Assembly: GCA_001630475.1 (NCBI GenBank)
Contig: KV419434.1
Coordinates: 51,528-115,527 of the forward strand
Reading direction: 5' to 3'
DNA: 64,000 bases
Source of the DNA: Sistotremastrum niveocremeum HHB9708
Lineage: Eukaryota > Basidiomycota > Agaricomycetes > Sistotremastrales > Sistotremastraceae
The notes under the pieces were generated by a model. It worked only from the letters and a program-made list of their open reading frames with translations. It had not been told where the DNA came from and did no database searches. The position numbers and the translations under genes were made by a program. This document shows positions 33,090-44,042 of the stretch, one piece after another. Numbering within the stretch: the first letter of the stretch is position 1; every line of letters starts with the position of its first letter.

Positions 33090-34286
33090 TATAGAGTGAC
33101 CACAGCTTCCAGGACGTTGTTCCAAAAATTCACTACTGTGACTCCTTTGACCTGTGCAGTACCCGTAAAGCTTTTCTGATATGTAACCTGTCAACCAGAC
33201 AATGAGGTCATGGAAATAGATGATCCGAAGGGTGCGACCTACCAAGGCATTGGTCAGTCCAACAGACGGATTAGCCTTGTTGACCTGATTGGCTTTCGCG
33301 ATCACAGCGGCAATGGCAGCATCAACAGATTTGGCGGCGGCAATCGAGCCTTTGTTGACATCATCAGCTTTGAGATATTCTAGAACATCCGGAAAAGAAG
33401 GAGCGGTTTTCTCGGCGTCCTCGTCACTAAGGCTCACGGGCGCCGGGGTGGTTTGAGCTCTCCTCCTGGTGACAACCTTTTTCTGTGGATAGATCTCGAT
33501 CAACTCACAACATTAGATTCCGAATTTAACTTACTGCGCCGTTCACCTGCGCATCGAGAAGGAACAGATTGCTTGGGTCGTTGACTGCCTTGATGATGGG
33601 CTGCATGAGAGTATCCGCATCTTCTCCCGGAATCGCTTCGATCACCTCGCAGAACTTAGACGTCACCAACACAGTTTTAACGGCTTGCAACTCAAGCGCA
33701 TGATCTGCAATGGGCCGAGATCAGTGCTGTATTTGCAGCTGAAACTCGACGTGGACAAAGACATACCACATTGGAATTTTTTTCCTTGCAGTGGTACAGG
33801 ACTCGAAGTCATTGTTCGGGGAGCCGTAGTGCCGGAGGGTTCGCCAGTAAAGGTGAAAGTAGGTCTGCCGTTATTGATACAAGTCTTCTTATTTGCGGTG
33901 CGCAGCCCCACTCCGCATGCAGGAGTCTTTCCATCTTTAGATTTCTGACCACTTGAGGTCGCTGCGGTGCCGCTTGTAGCCTTCTGCTTCAGGCTTTGTG
34001 ACTGGGGAGATTTTAGCTTTTTGATGGGAGGAACGGCCGGCGGCAGTATGCTACGAGACTTGATGGTCCGGCCCTGGGGGTCGGTGCTTTTGACTACTGG
34101 GTTGAATCCGTGAGGTGTGTGCTCTGTTTTCTGGGTGGCCAGCAACGATGTGCTATCATTCTGGACACTTCGCTCGGCAGGTCCGAGTCGTGCATGCGAC
34201 ACCTCGGGATCTCGAGTAGGATATGCATCTGAGGGCACTGGAAGGATGAGGAGGGTAGAAAGAGTGATTAAAAAAGACCAGCGCAT
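33090..34286 (-). CDS. Secreted protein of unknown function
   Basis: The start MRWSFLITLSTLLILPVPSDA is a signal peptide. A Ser/Thr/Lys-rich, probably disordered region (residues 25-130) follows, then a folded part with spaced cysteines (KTPACGVGLRTANKKTCINNG and KKFQC, then SKFCEV). After introns at about 33765-33703 and others comes a helical segment (ALELQAVKTVLVTS, AIPGEDADTLMQPIIKAVNDPSN) and the end VKGVTVVNFWNNVLEAVVTL, with stop at 33090. I do not recognise the family. It could be a wall-associated or effector-like protein; the many lysines in the linker (KSKDGK) suggest possible proteolytic processing. Splice borders are mostly clear, but the complete chain was not fully checked. Confidence 0.6.
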
Positions 34287-35210
34287 AGTGGAATAAAATA
34301 GAATAAAGGATGCCTTGCTGTATAGGATGAAAGAATGGAAGGACTAGCCGGCTAGTTCTGAACAACAGACAGACAGATGACGGTCATATATAGGAGGCGT
34401 CGTCGTAATCGCATCAGTCCTATGTGTCTAGTCTGACTGAAGGGGCAAAAAATCCGTAGACGGCACGACTCAATCAGTGAAAGAACACACTGGGCTCCTG
34501 ACATGATGCAACAAAGGGATAGGATCGTACCGTCGCCAGAGATTTTGCTGAGGTTGGACCTCAACTCCAAGGTCGGCCATACTTCAGTACAGTGACCTAG
34601 GAAATCACCAGCTTATGGTGGTCACCGGTAGCAAGTGTTTCAGGTGCAGAGGCAGACAGAGGTGAAACCATGCATCCTTCGTGCTATGGCACCCCATAGT
34701 TCTAAGCGACGTTGACATAGTATTCGTGTTCGTAGCAGACGGAACCAAATCGTAGGGCAAAATCAGTCAATGACTTGTCTCTCCGAGGAGTCCGAGCCAC
34801 CATTGATCCACGAACAAGCTGACTAGTAATGATCCGAGAGATGAACACTGATTTGTCGACGGAATTTCAAGGCCGGGGTGGTGATGAAGGAGTGGGATCC
34901 ATCCTCGAAGTCGTATGCAATTTTCACTAGCGTTGAACAAGTCTTCAATAGGCTTTGCATCGGGGCTGTTGCGGATATCGCGGTTCGCGCCAGCGCCATG
35001 AAACTTTTCGAAGTTGCTGACTCAGCGCTGAATTGCTCGCGAACTCATTCAGAGACTGCAGCACATATGAATTCGAAGCCACGGATAAACTACAGTACTG
35101 CCTAGCTACACATACCCCTCTACAATCACTCAAATCAAAAAGTAAAATTCGGAAATTAATGGATCCTCCTGGAAAGCCCCCGGCGTAATAAAAGAAATGA
35201 AGTCGCCCTG
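34287..35210. other. Intergenic, about 0.9 kb
   Basis: No supported gene. A TATA-like tatatagg lies near 34387, about 100 bp upstream of the secreted-protein start. The rest shows short frames only, without motifs. Confidence 0.35.
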
Positions 35211-36750
35211 TCACTTCCAGTCAACTGGGTATCCCTCTATCGGCACTTTCTCGAAGTACGAGCTAGTGTGTCGAAATGAATACTTCGCAGGTCAAACTCG
35301 AGGAAGTAACTCACTGATGAAGGTCCAGCTTCTTCTCGATTCCGTCAAGCGCAGGGATCTCAGCAATAATTCCCGACGTGATGGGTGGAAGCGTAGCACT
35401 CAATTCTAGATCATTGCCTATTCCGGGAAAGGGAATTTTCAGATCGAGGATATACTGCAGACGTTATGAGAAGAAAGCCTCAGCACAAGCGAGGAATGAC
35501 GAACCCGTATAGATAAATTCTCATGCTCGAACGTCGGCGAGCAGTTGAACACCATCACAGAATGAAAGCTGACTTCTTGTCTCCATCTTCCTTCCTTCTT
35601 ATTATCTTCTCTGAGTATCCACACGGGTTCTCCGACTTCCACATGAACTAGACTTTCAGTGCCACCACCGGCACTCTCTGTCGAGCTCCTACCAAAACCA
35701 GCTATAAAACCTAGATCAATCTTCCGATGCATCCTGTGTTTTCGTTTCCATGCCATGGCATCTACGCGTCGAGAGAGCTTCAAATCTAAGTCCTGGGGCT
35801 TCGTTGGCGGGAGAGGGAATTTGAAGGAAGTATGGTCTGTAGAGTTGCTTGAAGACATGTAGGGCGAGAAGCAGATGACGCGGATTGAAGTGGGAATTTG
35901 TTGAGAGAGGGGGAATGATGGGAGATTGGGTACAGAGAGCTTTTGAAAGAAGGGAGTTCAGATGATATGAAACGACGACGAATAGATGAAGACGGACGAG
36001 TACTTGAACTTCTCCAACTTTCTTTTCGCCGAACATCGCCGCTTTGGTAGGGTTTGAGCCTCCCTTCCATGTTCTCATTGTAACTCCATGAACAGGAGGA
36101 GGAGGACTGTGATCAAAGGGAAGATAAACGAACGGCTTCACAAGGGTGATATTAGAGTCGTGGGAGGGGATTTCGTTGCGAAGACCTTTGACTTGCACAA
36201 AATATTGTACAGACGAGACAATGCCCTCCGCATATGTGACGAAGAGATTATCGGTGAACGAAGGCAGGAGAGATGCATCGTGGGGAAACTGGAAGGAAAA
36301 GGGGAAGGCGATGAGCCCCGAGCTTTCGGCGATGGCGGCTTGAAAGGACGGTGGTGATGACTCCTTGTCGAGTTTACTCCGTTCTGGCAGATCGTTATGA
36401 CGGATCTCTGTCGTATTGTTCCATACTGAGATTTTCAGGTTGTCGCCCTCAAACAAGTTCTTCTTTTGGCAAATATGAGGCGTCTGTCCTCCCGCAGTAT
36501 CAATACCTCTAGCGTGAGTCAGCTCAAGCTTGCTTTATCCAGATGCTCTAGGTGGATGGACGTACAGCCTTAGTTCTCCCACTAATTCGACCGTCACCTC
36601 CTTCAGACCACTTTTCTTTGCGAGCTCGGTGTCGACGCGAACTACGCCTGAGATCGAAGATCCTGGTGTCGCTAGGAACGGAGAATAATCCAGAACGACG
36701 ATTTGGCCATTCTTAGCCGTGACAATGCTCTTAAATAGAGGGAACGGCAT
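35211..36750 (-). CDS. Arrestin-domain protein 5
   Basis: Exons are 36750-36566, 36508-36004, 35939-35505, 35454-35315 and 35262-35211 (1317 nt, 438 residues). It keeps the family's five-exon layout but has diverged most: VVLDYSPFLATPGSSISGVV, LKEVTVELVGEL, IAFPFSFQFPHDASLLPSF, SVQYFVQVKG, FVYLPFDHSPPP, FKFPLPPTKPQDLDLKLSRR, and an ending SYFEKVPIEGYPVDWK in place of the usual YWEV plus acidic tail. Exon 2 is about 90 nt longer than in the paralogues because of an insertion after the first splice site. Third intron donor is gttcgt, slightly weak. Adaptor function inferred from the fold only. Confidence 0.8.
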
Positions 36751-37129
36751 CTCCAGTTAAGTCGAAAGATTAAGGAAAGGTCGCTTGTAGTACACAATTG
36801 ACCGCTGCTGGACGGCGAGTAGCTGTGCCTCGCTGTAGGGTGGACGCTCTGGATATTGAGAGAGCTGGGTCATACACAGCCACGGTTAACTGATCAAGAA
36901 GCCAGGCTCGTGAATAGGAGTAGTGACATTGCTCGTCGACTGATGTTTTGAGGACAAGGTGGGCGAAAAGAGAAGCGATGGCGATAGACGCCCATCGACT
37001 GCTGCAGACGAAGGATATATATTCAGGATTAAGAGCAACATATTTGCACTATAGCTAACACCGGTACCAAACATATAGAAGGGGGTTTCGAATGCAACAA
37101 GAGAAGATACATGTCCCGACATAGCGATT
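36751..37129. other. Upstream region of arrestin gene 5 and 3' side of P450
   Basis: About 380 bp between two minus-strand genes. Contains a TATA-like ggatatatattc near 37013. No gene seen. Confidence 0.35.
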
Positions 37130-39099
37130 TTATGTCTGAACTACTCCCTCCTCAAGCTCAAACCTTCCAAAAACCGCCTGCCACCCTTCCCTCGGGACGA
37201 TCCGACATTCGAATGTCTGTGGATGAGACACCGTACCTCCTCCATGCTCCACATTCATCTCTTTGACCTGTCCGAGCTCATCGAGAGGCGGTAGAATGTC
37301 GAAAACTGCGAGGAGGGATGAGATTGTGATGAACAAGGATGTAACGGCGAATTGATTCCCTGTCCGAGGCGCGTTAGTCGGAGAAGATATTACGAGGTGT
37401 GGTGGATGGTTACCTGGACAAGCTCGACGACCGAACCCAAAGGTATAATCGAGCGGATCAGGTTGAGGCGGACGTCCTGTTATGTCTTGAGGAAGATGAC
37501 GAGTAGGATCGAACATCATTGGATCAGGATAAAGTTCAGAATCGTGTAAGATGGCCCTATATGCATTTGAATCATCAGCGCTTACGCTCGATGGATGATA
37601 GATTCACAAACCAGATATTCCCAATCACGGTGGTTCCTTTCGGAATGAACATCCCCTCGTATATATCGTCATCCGTCAGTCGATGTGGCAGGCCTAGCGG
37701 AACGACGGGAGGAAATCTCATTGTTTCTTTGACGAGAGCGAAGGTATATGGAAGATGCAATCGATCGGCGGACGTAGGTAGACGATCATGGGATGATATC
37801 CAGCCGTCGATTTCAGCTTGAGCGCGGGACTGAATAGTGGGATATTGAGTCATGAGGAGAAAGAATGACATGACAACCGCAACGGTCTACAATCCATAAA
37901 TGTCAGCAAACCACGGAAAGGCGAAATTGAAGGCAAGAAACTGACCGTGTCTGCGCCGCCGACGTATAATGCAGCTGCGGCATATCCAAAAAGCTCTTCC
38001 ATAGTCCCGCTGCCTTTCTCCCGCTTCCCTACCCCCTCCTCCTCGTGCTCGAGGCGCCTCAACATCCGCTCTACGAAACTCGGCTCAGCCGTCCCCTTCT
38101 TCATCTGTTCTTTGACCCATTCTTTAGGCTCCCGAACAAGTCGTTCGTTGCGCTTTCTCTGTTCTTTGGCGAATGTGTGGAATGAAGCGCCGGGGAACCA
38201 CGTCGGTAAATATTTCACTACATTCAAAGAGGTACAAGGTCAGCATTCGGCCTTGGGATTCAGAAGGATAAGAACCGACGTAGAGGATACGAATCTACGA
38301 GCCACTTTCCGAATGACCCTTCGCTCGACAGAGCTTGCACGTATTCTTGGATTTCGGCAAGGAATGCATCCGTCGACGGATCCTTGATAGTGTAACCGTA
38401 GCTAACGCGTAGAATGATCGCAGCTGCATTCCTACATCTCGTCCATTGATCTCGTCAGTCTCGACCCTTCTATGAACAGAGTTACAGATATGCTACTCAC
38501 GTTTTGATGTGAGTCAAAAAGCCCTCTGGATTGTCCTTCAGCATCGATAAAAACTCGTCTCTTTGCTCTTCCATCACTTTCACATATCGCTGTTCGCCCG
38601 ATCCTCCAACTTCATCTGCAATCAACTTCCGATATATTTTGAATCTACTCGCGTTCAGGGGAGTCCTAAAAACGGTTTGATCTTGACCGATGAGTTCGCC
38701 GAACATGATCGTGGAAGGACGATCGGAATAAATTCTTGAACGTTTGTTAAGGAGGTCGGAGGCGATTTTGGCAGAAGATATTAGGAGGAGGGATGTTCTG
38801 CCGTAGGTCACATACATCAATGGACCTGAACATTTGCATGGTGAGAGAGAAGACTAGTTGGAGAAGACGAGTCGGATGATACCTGATTCTTTAGCCCATT
38901 GCGCGTATTCCTCCCAAACTCTCGCTCCGTTCTTTCGAGCGTTCGCCAGTGAACTACCGAAAGGCGGCCCAGGAGGTAAACGAGCCCCAGAGCCATGATA
39001 TTTCAGTCCAAAAAGACTCTTAATCCTGCTGATCAGAGCTGGGCGAGTAGAGATGACGATGAAAAGGATGAATAAGACGATGATTTCCGAAAGCCACAT
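37130..39099 (-). CDS. Cytochrome P450 monooxygenase
   Basis: Seven exons: 39099-38883, 38825-38501, 38431-38280, 38217-37946, 37886-37612, 37556-37414 and 37359-37130, exactly 538 codons. An N-terminal membrane anchor (IIVLFILFIVIS) precedes the Pro-rich hinge ARLPPGPPFG. The I-helix oxygen-binding motif is ALYVGGADTT, the K-helix ExxR is ETMR, and the heme-binding loop is FGFGRRACPG with the cysteine ligand. These are all of the required elements, so the enzyme should be active in the ER membrane. The layout resembles the OrdA-like P450s expanded in Agaricomycetes, used in secondary metabolism and detoxification; the substrate cannot be told. The terpene synthases lie 10 kb away with unrelated genes between. 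Confidence 0.93.
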
Positions 39100-39783
39100 A
39101 ATTTGAAGCGTTCAAATTCAACCACTGCCAATGGCCAGCGAGTTATCTCGGGTTGGATAATCGGGGCAGAAACTGGGCCTTGGACAGTGGAACAGCATCT
39201 TGTCCCTGCTTAAGACCGTTTCCTGTTCAGGGGACATAGCTTCAGCGAGGTTTTGAATTTGCTTCCGCTAAGCGCTCGTCGCTACACGGAACAGACAGTT
39301 CTTCCAATCTTGCTGCTTCGGCCGCCATCACAATTCGTAGAATTTGTTCCCCCTTTCTTATATAGCCATACGATAGAAGTCGAGTAGAGAATCAGCTAGG
39401 CATAACGTTGCAGCACGTCCTACAAGTACATCTATCCTTGCTTGTTTGGCAAGTTTTTGTACCCGACTCGGGAATATATATTGCAGCACTTTAAATTTGC
39501 TTGGCGTTGGGCTTATAAGAGTGTAGAGCGACTGGAGGCCGACTCGGAATCAGAGCGAGTGCTGTTACCTCAAAAACTTGCCCGAAAATGACGGAGGCTT
39601 TGCCTCCATGTTTCCAACGTTGACCTGACAGTCGCGGTGCTGGAAAAACCAAAATAGCGTGACAAAACTCCTGGCGAAAGAAAATAATAGCACAGCTAAG
39701 AGAAAGGCAGGTGGATGGCTCCAACAACCGGAGGGGCCCTGCAAACAAGTCACAAAGATATCCCGACTGACTGGAAATGCAAA
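39100..39783. other. Upstream region of P450, no gene
   Basis: About 680 bp holding the P450 promoter; TATA-like tatatagcc near 39360. Short frames near the tRNA have no support. Confidence 0.35.
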
Positions 39784-39870
39784 AGGGCCTGGCCGGGAAT
39801 TGAACCCGGGACCTCCTCGATAAGCGCACAAGCTCCCTAACAAGGAATCATACTACTAGACCACCAGGCC
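39784..39870 (-). tRNA. tRNA-Pro (anticodon AGG) with a 14-nt intron
   Basis: The minus strand folds as a cloverleaf: acceptor stem GGCCTGG with CCAGGCC, D-arm GTCTAGTAGTATGAT, anticodon stem CCTTG with CGAGG, loop TTAGGG with anticodon AGG, and T-arm GTCCCGGGTTCAATTCCCGG with a good B box. An intron of about 14 nt (agcttgtgcgctta) follows position 37, the standard place. Length 87, 73 after splicing. No CCA is encoded, as is normal in eukaryotes. Confidence 0.93.
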
Positions 39871-40072
39871 GATGCAGGAACGAGCCACCCGAGCGCATAT
39901 ATAGTGAGCGCAGTCGCTCTCAAAAATGGAACGGCACCTTTATGCGTTCTTAGAGCGATCGGGTGCGATAAGCGCAGAACTCCAAAAGTACGCTCGGTGA
40001 GATATTCCTTGGGCATGGAAAGCAAGCTCACTCTCCCTTTACAACCACATATAACCTACAGAGTGTTTTTGA

Positions 40073-41870
40073 ATGTACCAGCATCGCTCCGATCTCATCA
40101 TCCGTCCTGCAGAAGATCCAGATGCTCCTTTCCTGATGGAGCTCATAAACATAGCCTATCGTGGCGAACAAGGATGGACAGATGGACTGGACAATATCAA
40201 AGCGCCTCGGATCGAACTCGATGATCTACGCGCTCGAATATCCGGATCGGAAGAAAACGACAGTGCCCGGCGAAATGCACCGATTTTCGTTGCCGTCCTT
40301 CAACCAGAAGGTGTTGTAGCGGGATGCATCCAACCATACAACAGCGCCAAAGATAGCCCTCACGGATCTAATGCTAATTCTGAGGCCAATCTCGAGCATC
40401 CATTGACGATCCAGGGACACTGTGAGACCTAGGACGGCTAAAAATCAGCCGTCTGTCCTCTGATCGACCTAAAATAGCGATCGCGTGTCTTGTTTGGCCA
40501 AGTCGCGTCGTGCCAGGCGCCCGCTGATTTTCCTTCAGCGGTTTCGGGATCGCTGTTTCGGCTCGCCTGGACGACGCGACTGGGCGAAAACTGCTAAGTC
40601 CAACCGTGCTCAGATTCAAAGTCCGACATCATCCTTGCCCTCAACCCTCAACGGCATCGACCCTCACCTGTTCACACCTTTAGCTCGCCTCAATCTCTCA
40701 ACATCGTTGAACGCATTGCTCATCGACGAGCTTCATCTAGACTACGTTGGTCTCCAGAGGTGAGTTTATCTCGCTCTCCTATCAAATTTCTTCTCTCATG
40801 CAGCGCTGAGTCCCAGGCGCGGTATGTTGAATCCCGTTCACTATGACTCTCCCGGCCCGCTGTCAGACTTGTGTGGTCTATCAGGTACGTTGACGAACCA
40901 GCCTTCTTGCATCAATACAGTGATTAACCTTGGTATTGTAGACAAGATGTGTTTTTTCTTATCATCCTCGAGGTTCGTCTTTGTCACCATCATTCTATAT
41001 CCTCCCTGACACATTGTTTCTTTTCGACAGTATATCTTCCGTGTTTGCATGTCCCAGAAGGAGCGGGCTGAGATTCTAGGAAAGCAGATATCGCGAGTCG
41101 AATGGTTTTCGAATGCAGTTGATGAGGATTGGCAGAGGACAGATCTCAAGAAGTTGGGGACGAGTAGAGGATATGGGAGAGGGGCCGGTACGTGAAGCTG
41201 GCCTATGAGCACCACCGCGGCGGCGCTCGGTGTGTCACCAAAATGGTTCGGTATGTATCAGTATGGTTCTATGAATGTATATACTATTTGCTTCAATACA
41301 TATTCATTTGCATCAAAACAAGAGTGTCCTGAAGCACGCGTGCAGCAATCTAGAGTCCGGATTTACATATGAAAGAGCAGCGACGAGTACACGCAAAAAA
41401 CAGCGAAACCCGGCTACCGTCGTGCTTGGTGGTGCGCTGAAGTGGGCACTTTTTCTTAGAAATATTCAGCGGTCTGACTTAATGGTGTTGATCGCTGCTT
41501 TTTTTTCAGCCCACCCGAAAAATAGTGTTCCGTATAAACAATAAACAGCGATTCGATCGCTGTTCTGTTCCGCTGAAATTTAGCCGTCTTAGGTTACACA
41601 GTGGGATACATCGAGCTCTTCGCAGTTCATCCCGACTATCAATCGCGAGGGATTGGAAAATCTTTATTGAACTTTGCGTTGGATCATATGAAAGAGGCTT
41701 GGAACGTCTCTGTTTGTGTCATATATGTGTTTGAGATCAGACCCAAGGTTTTGGCATGGTACGAGAAATTGGGATTCACATGGGATGGGAGGACAGTTCC
41801 GGCGTATGAGTTCCAGCATTTGATGATAAATCCAGATATAGTGTTGCGAATTCTCGAAAAGCAATTGTAA
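40073..41870 (+). pseudogene. GNAT-family N-acetyltransferase interrupted by a CACTA-type element
   Basis: The 5' part (40073-40417) encodes MYQHRSDLIIRPAEDPDAPF, LMELINIAYRGEQGW, PIFVAVLQPEGVVAGCIQ. The 3' part (41607-41870) encodes YIELFAVHPDYQSRGIGKSLL, the acetyl-CoA binding motif A (Q-x-x-G-x-G/A-like QSRGIG), and YEKLGFTWDGRTVP. Between them sits a 1186-bp transposon with a 3-bp duplication, gga. Taking out the element and one duplicate joins the two parts in frame (TIQG-YIELF), exactly where the GNAT beta-strand begins. Intact length would be 202 residues. The exons show no other damage, so this insertion is recent or polymorphic. Substrate unknown. Confidence 0.85.
40418..41603. mobile_element. 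1186-bp non-autonomous CACTA-type element carrying captured sequence
   Basis: The ends are CACTGTGAGACCTAGGACGG and the complement of CACTGTGTAACCTAAGACGG. The target duplication is gga (40415-40417, 41604-41606). CACT-ends with a 3-bp duplication are diagnostic of the CACTA/EnSpm superfamily. The outer 200 bp on each side hold short inverted motifs around gcgatcgc. The core (about 40630-41190) differs: it has open frames separated by intron-like borders (gaggtgagtt...tgcag, caggtacgtt...ttgtag), including the peptides NALLIDELHLDYVGLQ and MSQKERAEILGKQISRVEW. That looks like a captured host gene fragment (Pack-CACTA). No transposase is present. Confidence 0.88.
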
Positions 41871-42012
41871 AACCTTGATCTTTCCTCGCCGGATCCACGA
41901 ATCTGCGTTGATCAGTATATAACGACCGTCGGTTCATATTCTACACACTCCTTTGAAGCTACTGTATCTGATATACTGCCGCGATTACTCGTAGATACCC
42001 AACAAGCATCAG

Positions 42013-43707
42013 TCAAGCTTGCGTCCCTATCAGTTTAGTATAAAGGTCGTGTCCGGACAACCACATTCGAAACCATCCGCCTGTGTCCTTCAGTCCCGTC
42101 CTGATGATGGGTGTAGTTTGTCGAGCTGGGATTCGGATCAAAGGGTCTTTCCGAATATTATGAACCCAGCCTGCCTGTTCAGAAAGTTCCATCTCTTCGG
42201 TAAATTCTGATAGCATAATAATCGTCTCGAGTTTAGGACACAAGAATTCGTTGGTGGAATCCTGGCGAATGCCGAAAGTGGTGAATATTTCTCCACTGAT
42301 AAAGTATCCGAAGAGATTAAGAGTTTGAAGCTCTGGCATCTTCCGAACGAGCGACCAGAGAGAGACTGAGAGGTCGAAGACATCTTTGCCTTTCCGCGTC
42401 CCGAATGTCGTCAAAGCGTTGAACTGGTCGATTTTCTCAACGACGTGCAGCGTGAAATAATCAACGACGTGCTCGTTAGGAAATCGGCCCAGTGGTTCTA
42501 TAGCCAGAAGGTGCAAGGCCGGAAAAGAAAAAGACGCCAAGAGGATATAAGTGAATGACTGATTCATCTCGAGCACCAGCTGAGTAAGATGCTCAAAGGC
42601 TCCACGCCGTACTATTACGGGGGCCCAGTCGTCCCGAGCATCTCGGATAGCGAAGTCGAGGAACTCCAAACGGGGGCAGCCTTGAAGAAAGTCGAGGACG
42701 ATCCTCTGAGCCACGGGTGGATGGGCAAATCCTAAGGTACCCGAAATTGTCAAGTGCGTCGTGTTAGAAAGTTCGAGGGGTCGGTTCCAAGCTCCTGAGA
42801 ACTGTACGAGCTTTAGTGAGAGTGTCCGGCAAGTTCTTCCAAACTCATAGATGTCTCGATAGGGGATGGTTTCCAAGCTCGCGGCAAAATCGATATAAAG
42901 GGAATCGATTTGAGTGCATCTTGTCAGGACCATTCCAAAGAATGTGTCAGGGATGTAGCGGAATGCCCAATTGAATCGATTGAACGTGAAATTAAGTGTG
43001 CGGAGCGATTCAAACGGTATGCATGATGCAGCATGTGAATCAGCCCTATAAATATCTAGGTTCACGATGTACAGATCCGTAAGAGCTGGTAGGCCTGTCT
43101 CGTGAAGAAGGTTCAGGATGGGGTGAAACAATCTAGTGGCAGGCTCTGGTGGATCGGGCGTCCGATTTCGGCGGTCGTCATGGAAAGATCGTTCCGCAAA
43201 TGCGCTCTCCTCGATAAGAGTGAGAACACGAAGGACAGGGGCGGAATAGGGATTGGGTGGGATATTGGTGGCCTCTGTCTCGAGGCCTCTAGCAAGCGAC
43301 AAGTAGAGGTGTGTGCACCGCGAGAGACCTTGGGCGATCACCTTGAAGCCCTCAGCATGACTGTGCCAGTCCTCGGTATAGTCAACGTTCGGACTACGTC
43401 TCATGAACTTTGTGAGGAGTGTTATATTCAGAGGGCATTGCTTGGAACGTGTGAGTGCCAGATGGGCTAGATGGATCGTCCCTTTTCCTCGCATCGTAAT
43501 TTGGACCCAGTAGCGAGGGTCATTCACTACGTGTGCGTTGAAATAGGAGGAGACGAGGCGAAGGCTTCGGATGTCTTGGGATGAGTACATACAACGCCAT
43601 CGCGGCGTCTCCTTCTGAGTCACGGCAACGCTCCTGTGGAAATCTTTGAGGATGTATCCGTAGATGATCAGATATAACAAGTCATGGGAGAGTTGTTCAA
43701 TGGGCAT
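42013..43707 (-). CDS. F-box/LRR-type protein
   Basis: Single-exon frame of 564 residues. The N-terminus is F-box-like: MPIEQLSHDLLYLIIYGYIL, then SSQDIRSLRLVSSYFNAHVVNDPRYW, matching the L-P-x-E-L...L-R-L-V-C pattern of Agaricomycete F-box proteins. The remainder is a chain of leucine-rich repeats (LRTLNFTFNRFNWAFRYI, LSLKLVQFSGAWNRPLEL, LEFLDFAIRD, LQTLNLFGYFIS) suited to binding a substrate for SCF ubiquitination. No insertion, stop or frameshift. It is not closely related to the F-box families at either end of the window. Confidence 0.8.
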   Translation of the reverse strand: MPIEQLSHDLLYLIIYGYILKDFHRSVAVTQKETPRWRCMYSSQDIRSLRLVSSYFNAHVVNDPRYWVQITMRGKGTIHLAHLALTRSKQCPLNITLLTKFMRRSPNVDYTEDWHSHAEGFKVIAQGLSRCTHLYLSLARGLETEATNIPPNPYSAPVLRVLTLIEESAFAERSFHDDRRNRTPDPPEPATRLFHPILNLLHETGLPALTDLYIVNLDIYRADSHAASCIPFESLRTLNFTFNRFNWAFRYIPDTFFGMVLTRCTQIDSLYIDFAASLETIPYRDIYEFGRTCRTLSLKLVQFSGAWNRPLELSNTTHLTISGTLGFAHPPVAQRIVLDFLQGCPRLEFLDFAIRDARDDWAPVIVRRGAFEHLTQLVLEMNQSFTYILLASFSFPALHLLAIEPLGRFPNEHVVDYFTLHVVEKIDQFNALTTFGTRKGKDVFDLSVSLWSLVRKMPELQTLNLFGYFISGEIFTTFGIRQDSTNEFLCPKLETIIMLSEFTEEMELSEQAGWVHNIRKDPLIRIPARQTTPIIRTGLKDTGGWFRMWLSGHDLYTKLIGTQA

Positions 43708-44042
43708 CCTACGATGACGCTGAAGGTTAGATACTCATATTTCGGAACCATGCAGAGAAGAGACCTTCGGTAATTCAGCTGATCAGAGCAATGAATCGAA
43801 TGAACGTGGCAGGTCCAGGTCCTTACCCGGTATCCGACCGGAAGCTCTTCGTCACCTCAACCGACGGTGCTCATGCAAGGCACTTGTCATAATCAGTTAA
43901 GATAGGGGCTGAAAGTGTCAGAATGTACGTGACTGACATGGTATACGAGTTCTAAGCATCTGTCTGAAACTCTGATCTCCACAGAGAATCATCGGCCAAA
44001 TGACCCCAATAGTTGGACTCGGACGAACAATATCACTGGCAA
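43708..44042. other. Divergent promoter region, F-box / HAD hydrolase
   Basis: About 335 bp between divergent genes; no other feature recognised. The HAD gene's true start is uncertain, so this region may include part of its first exon. Confidence 0.3.
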
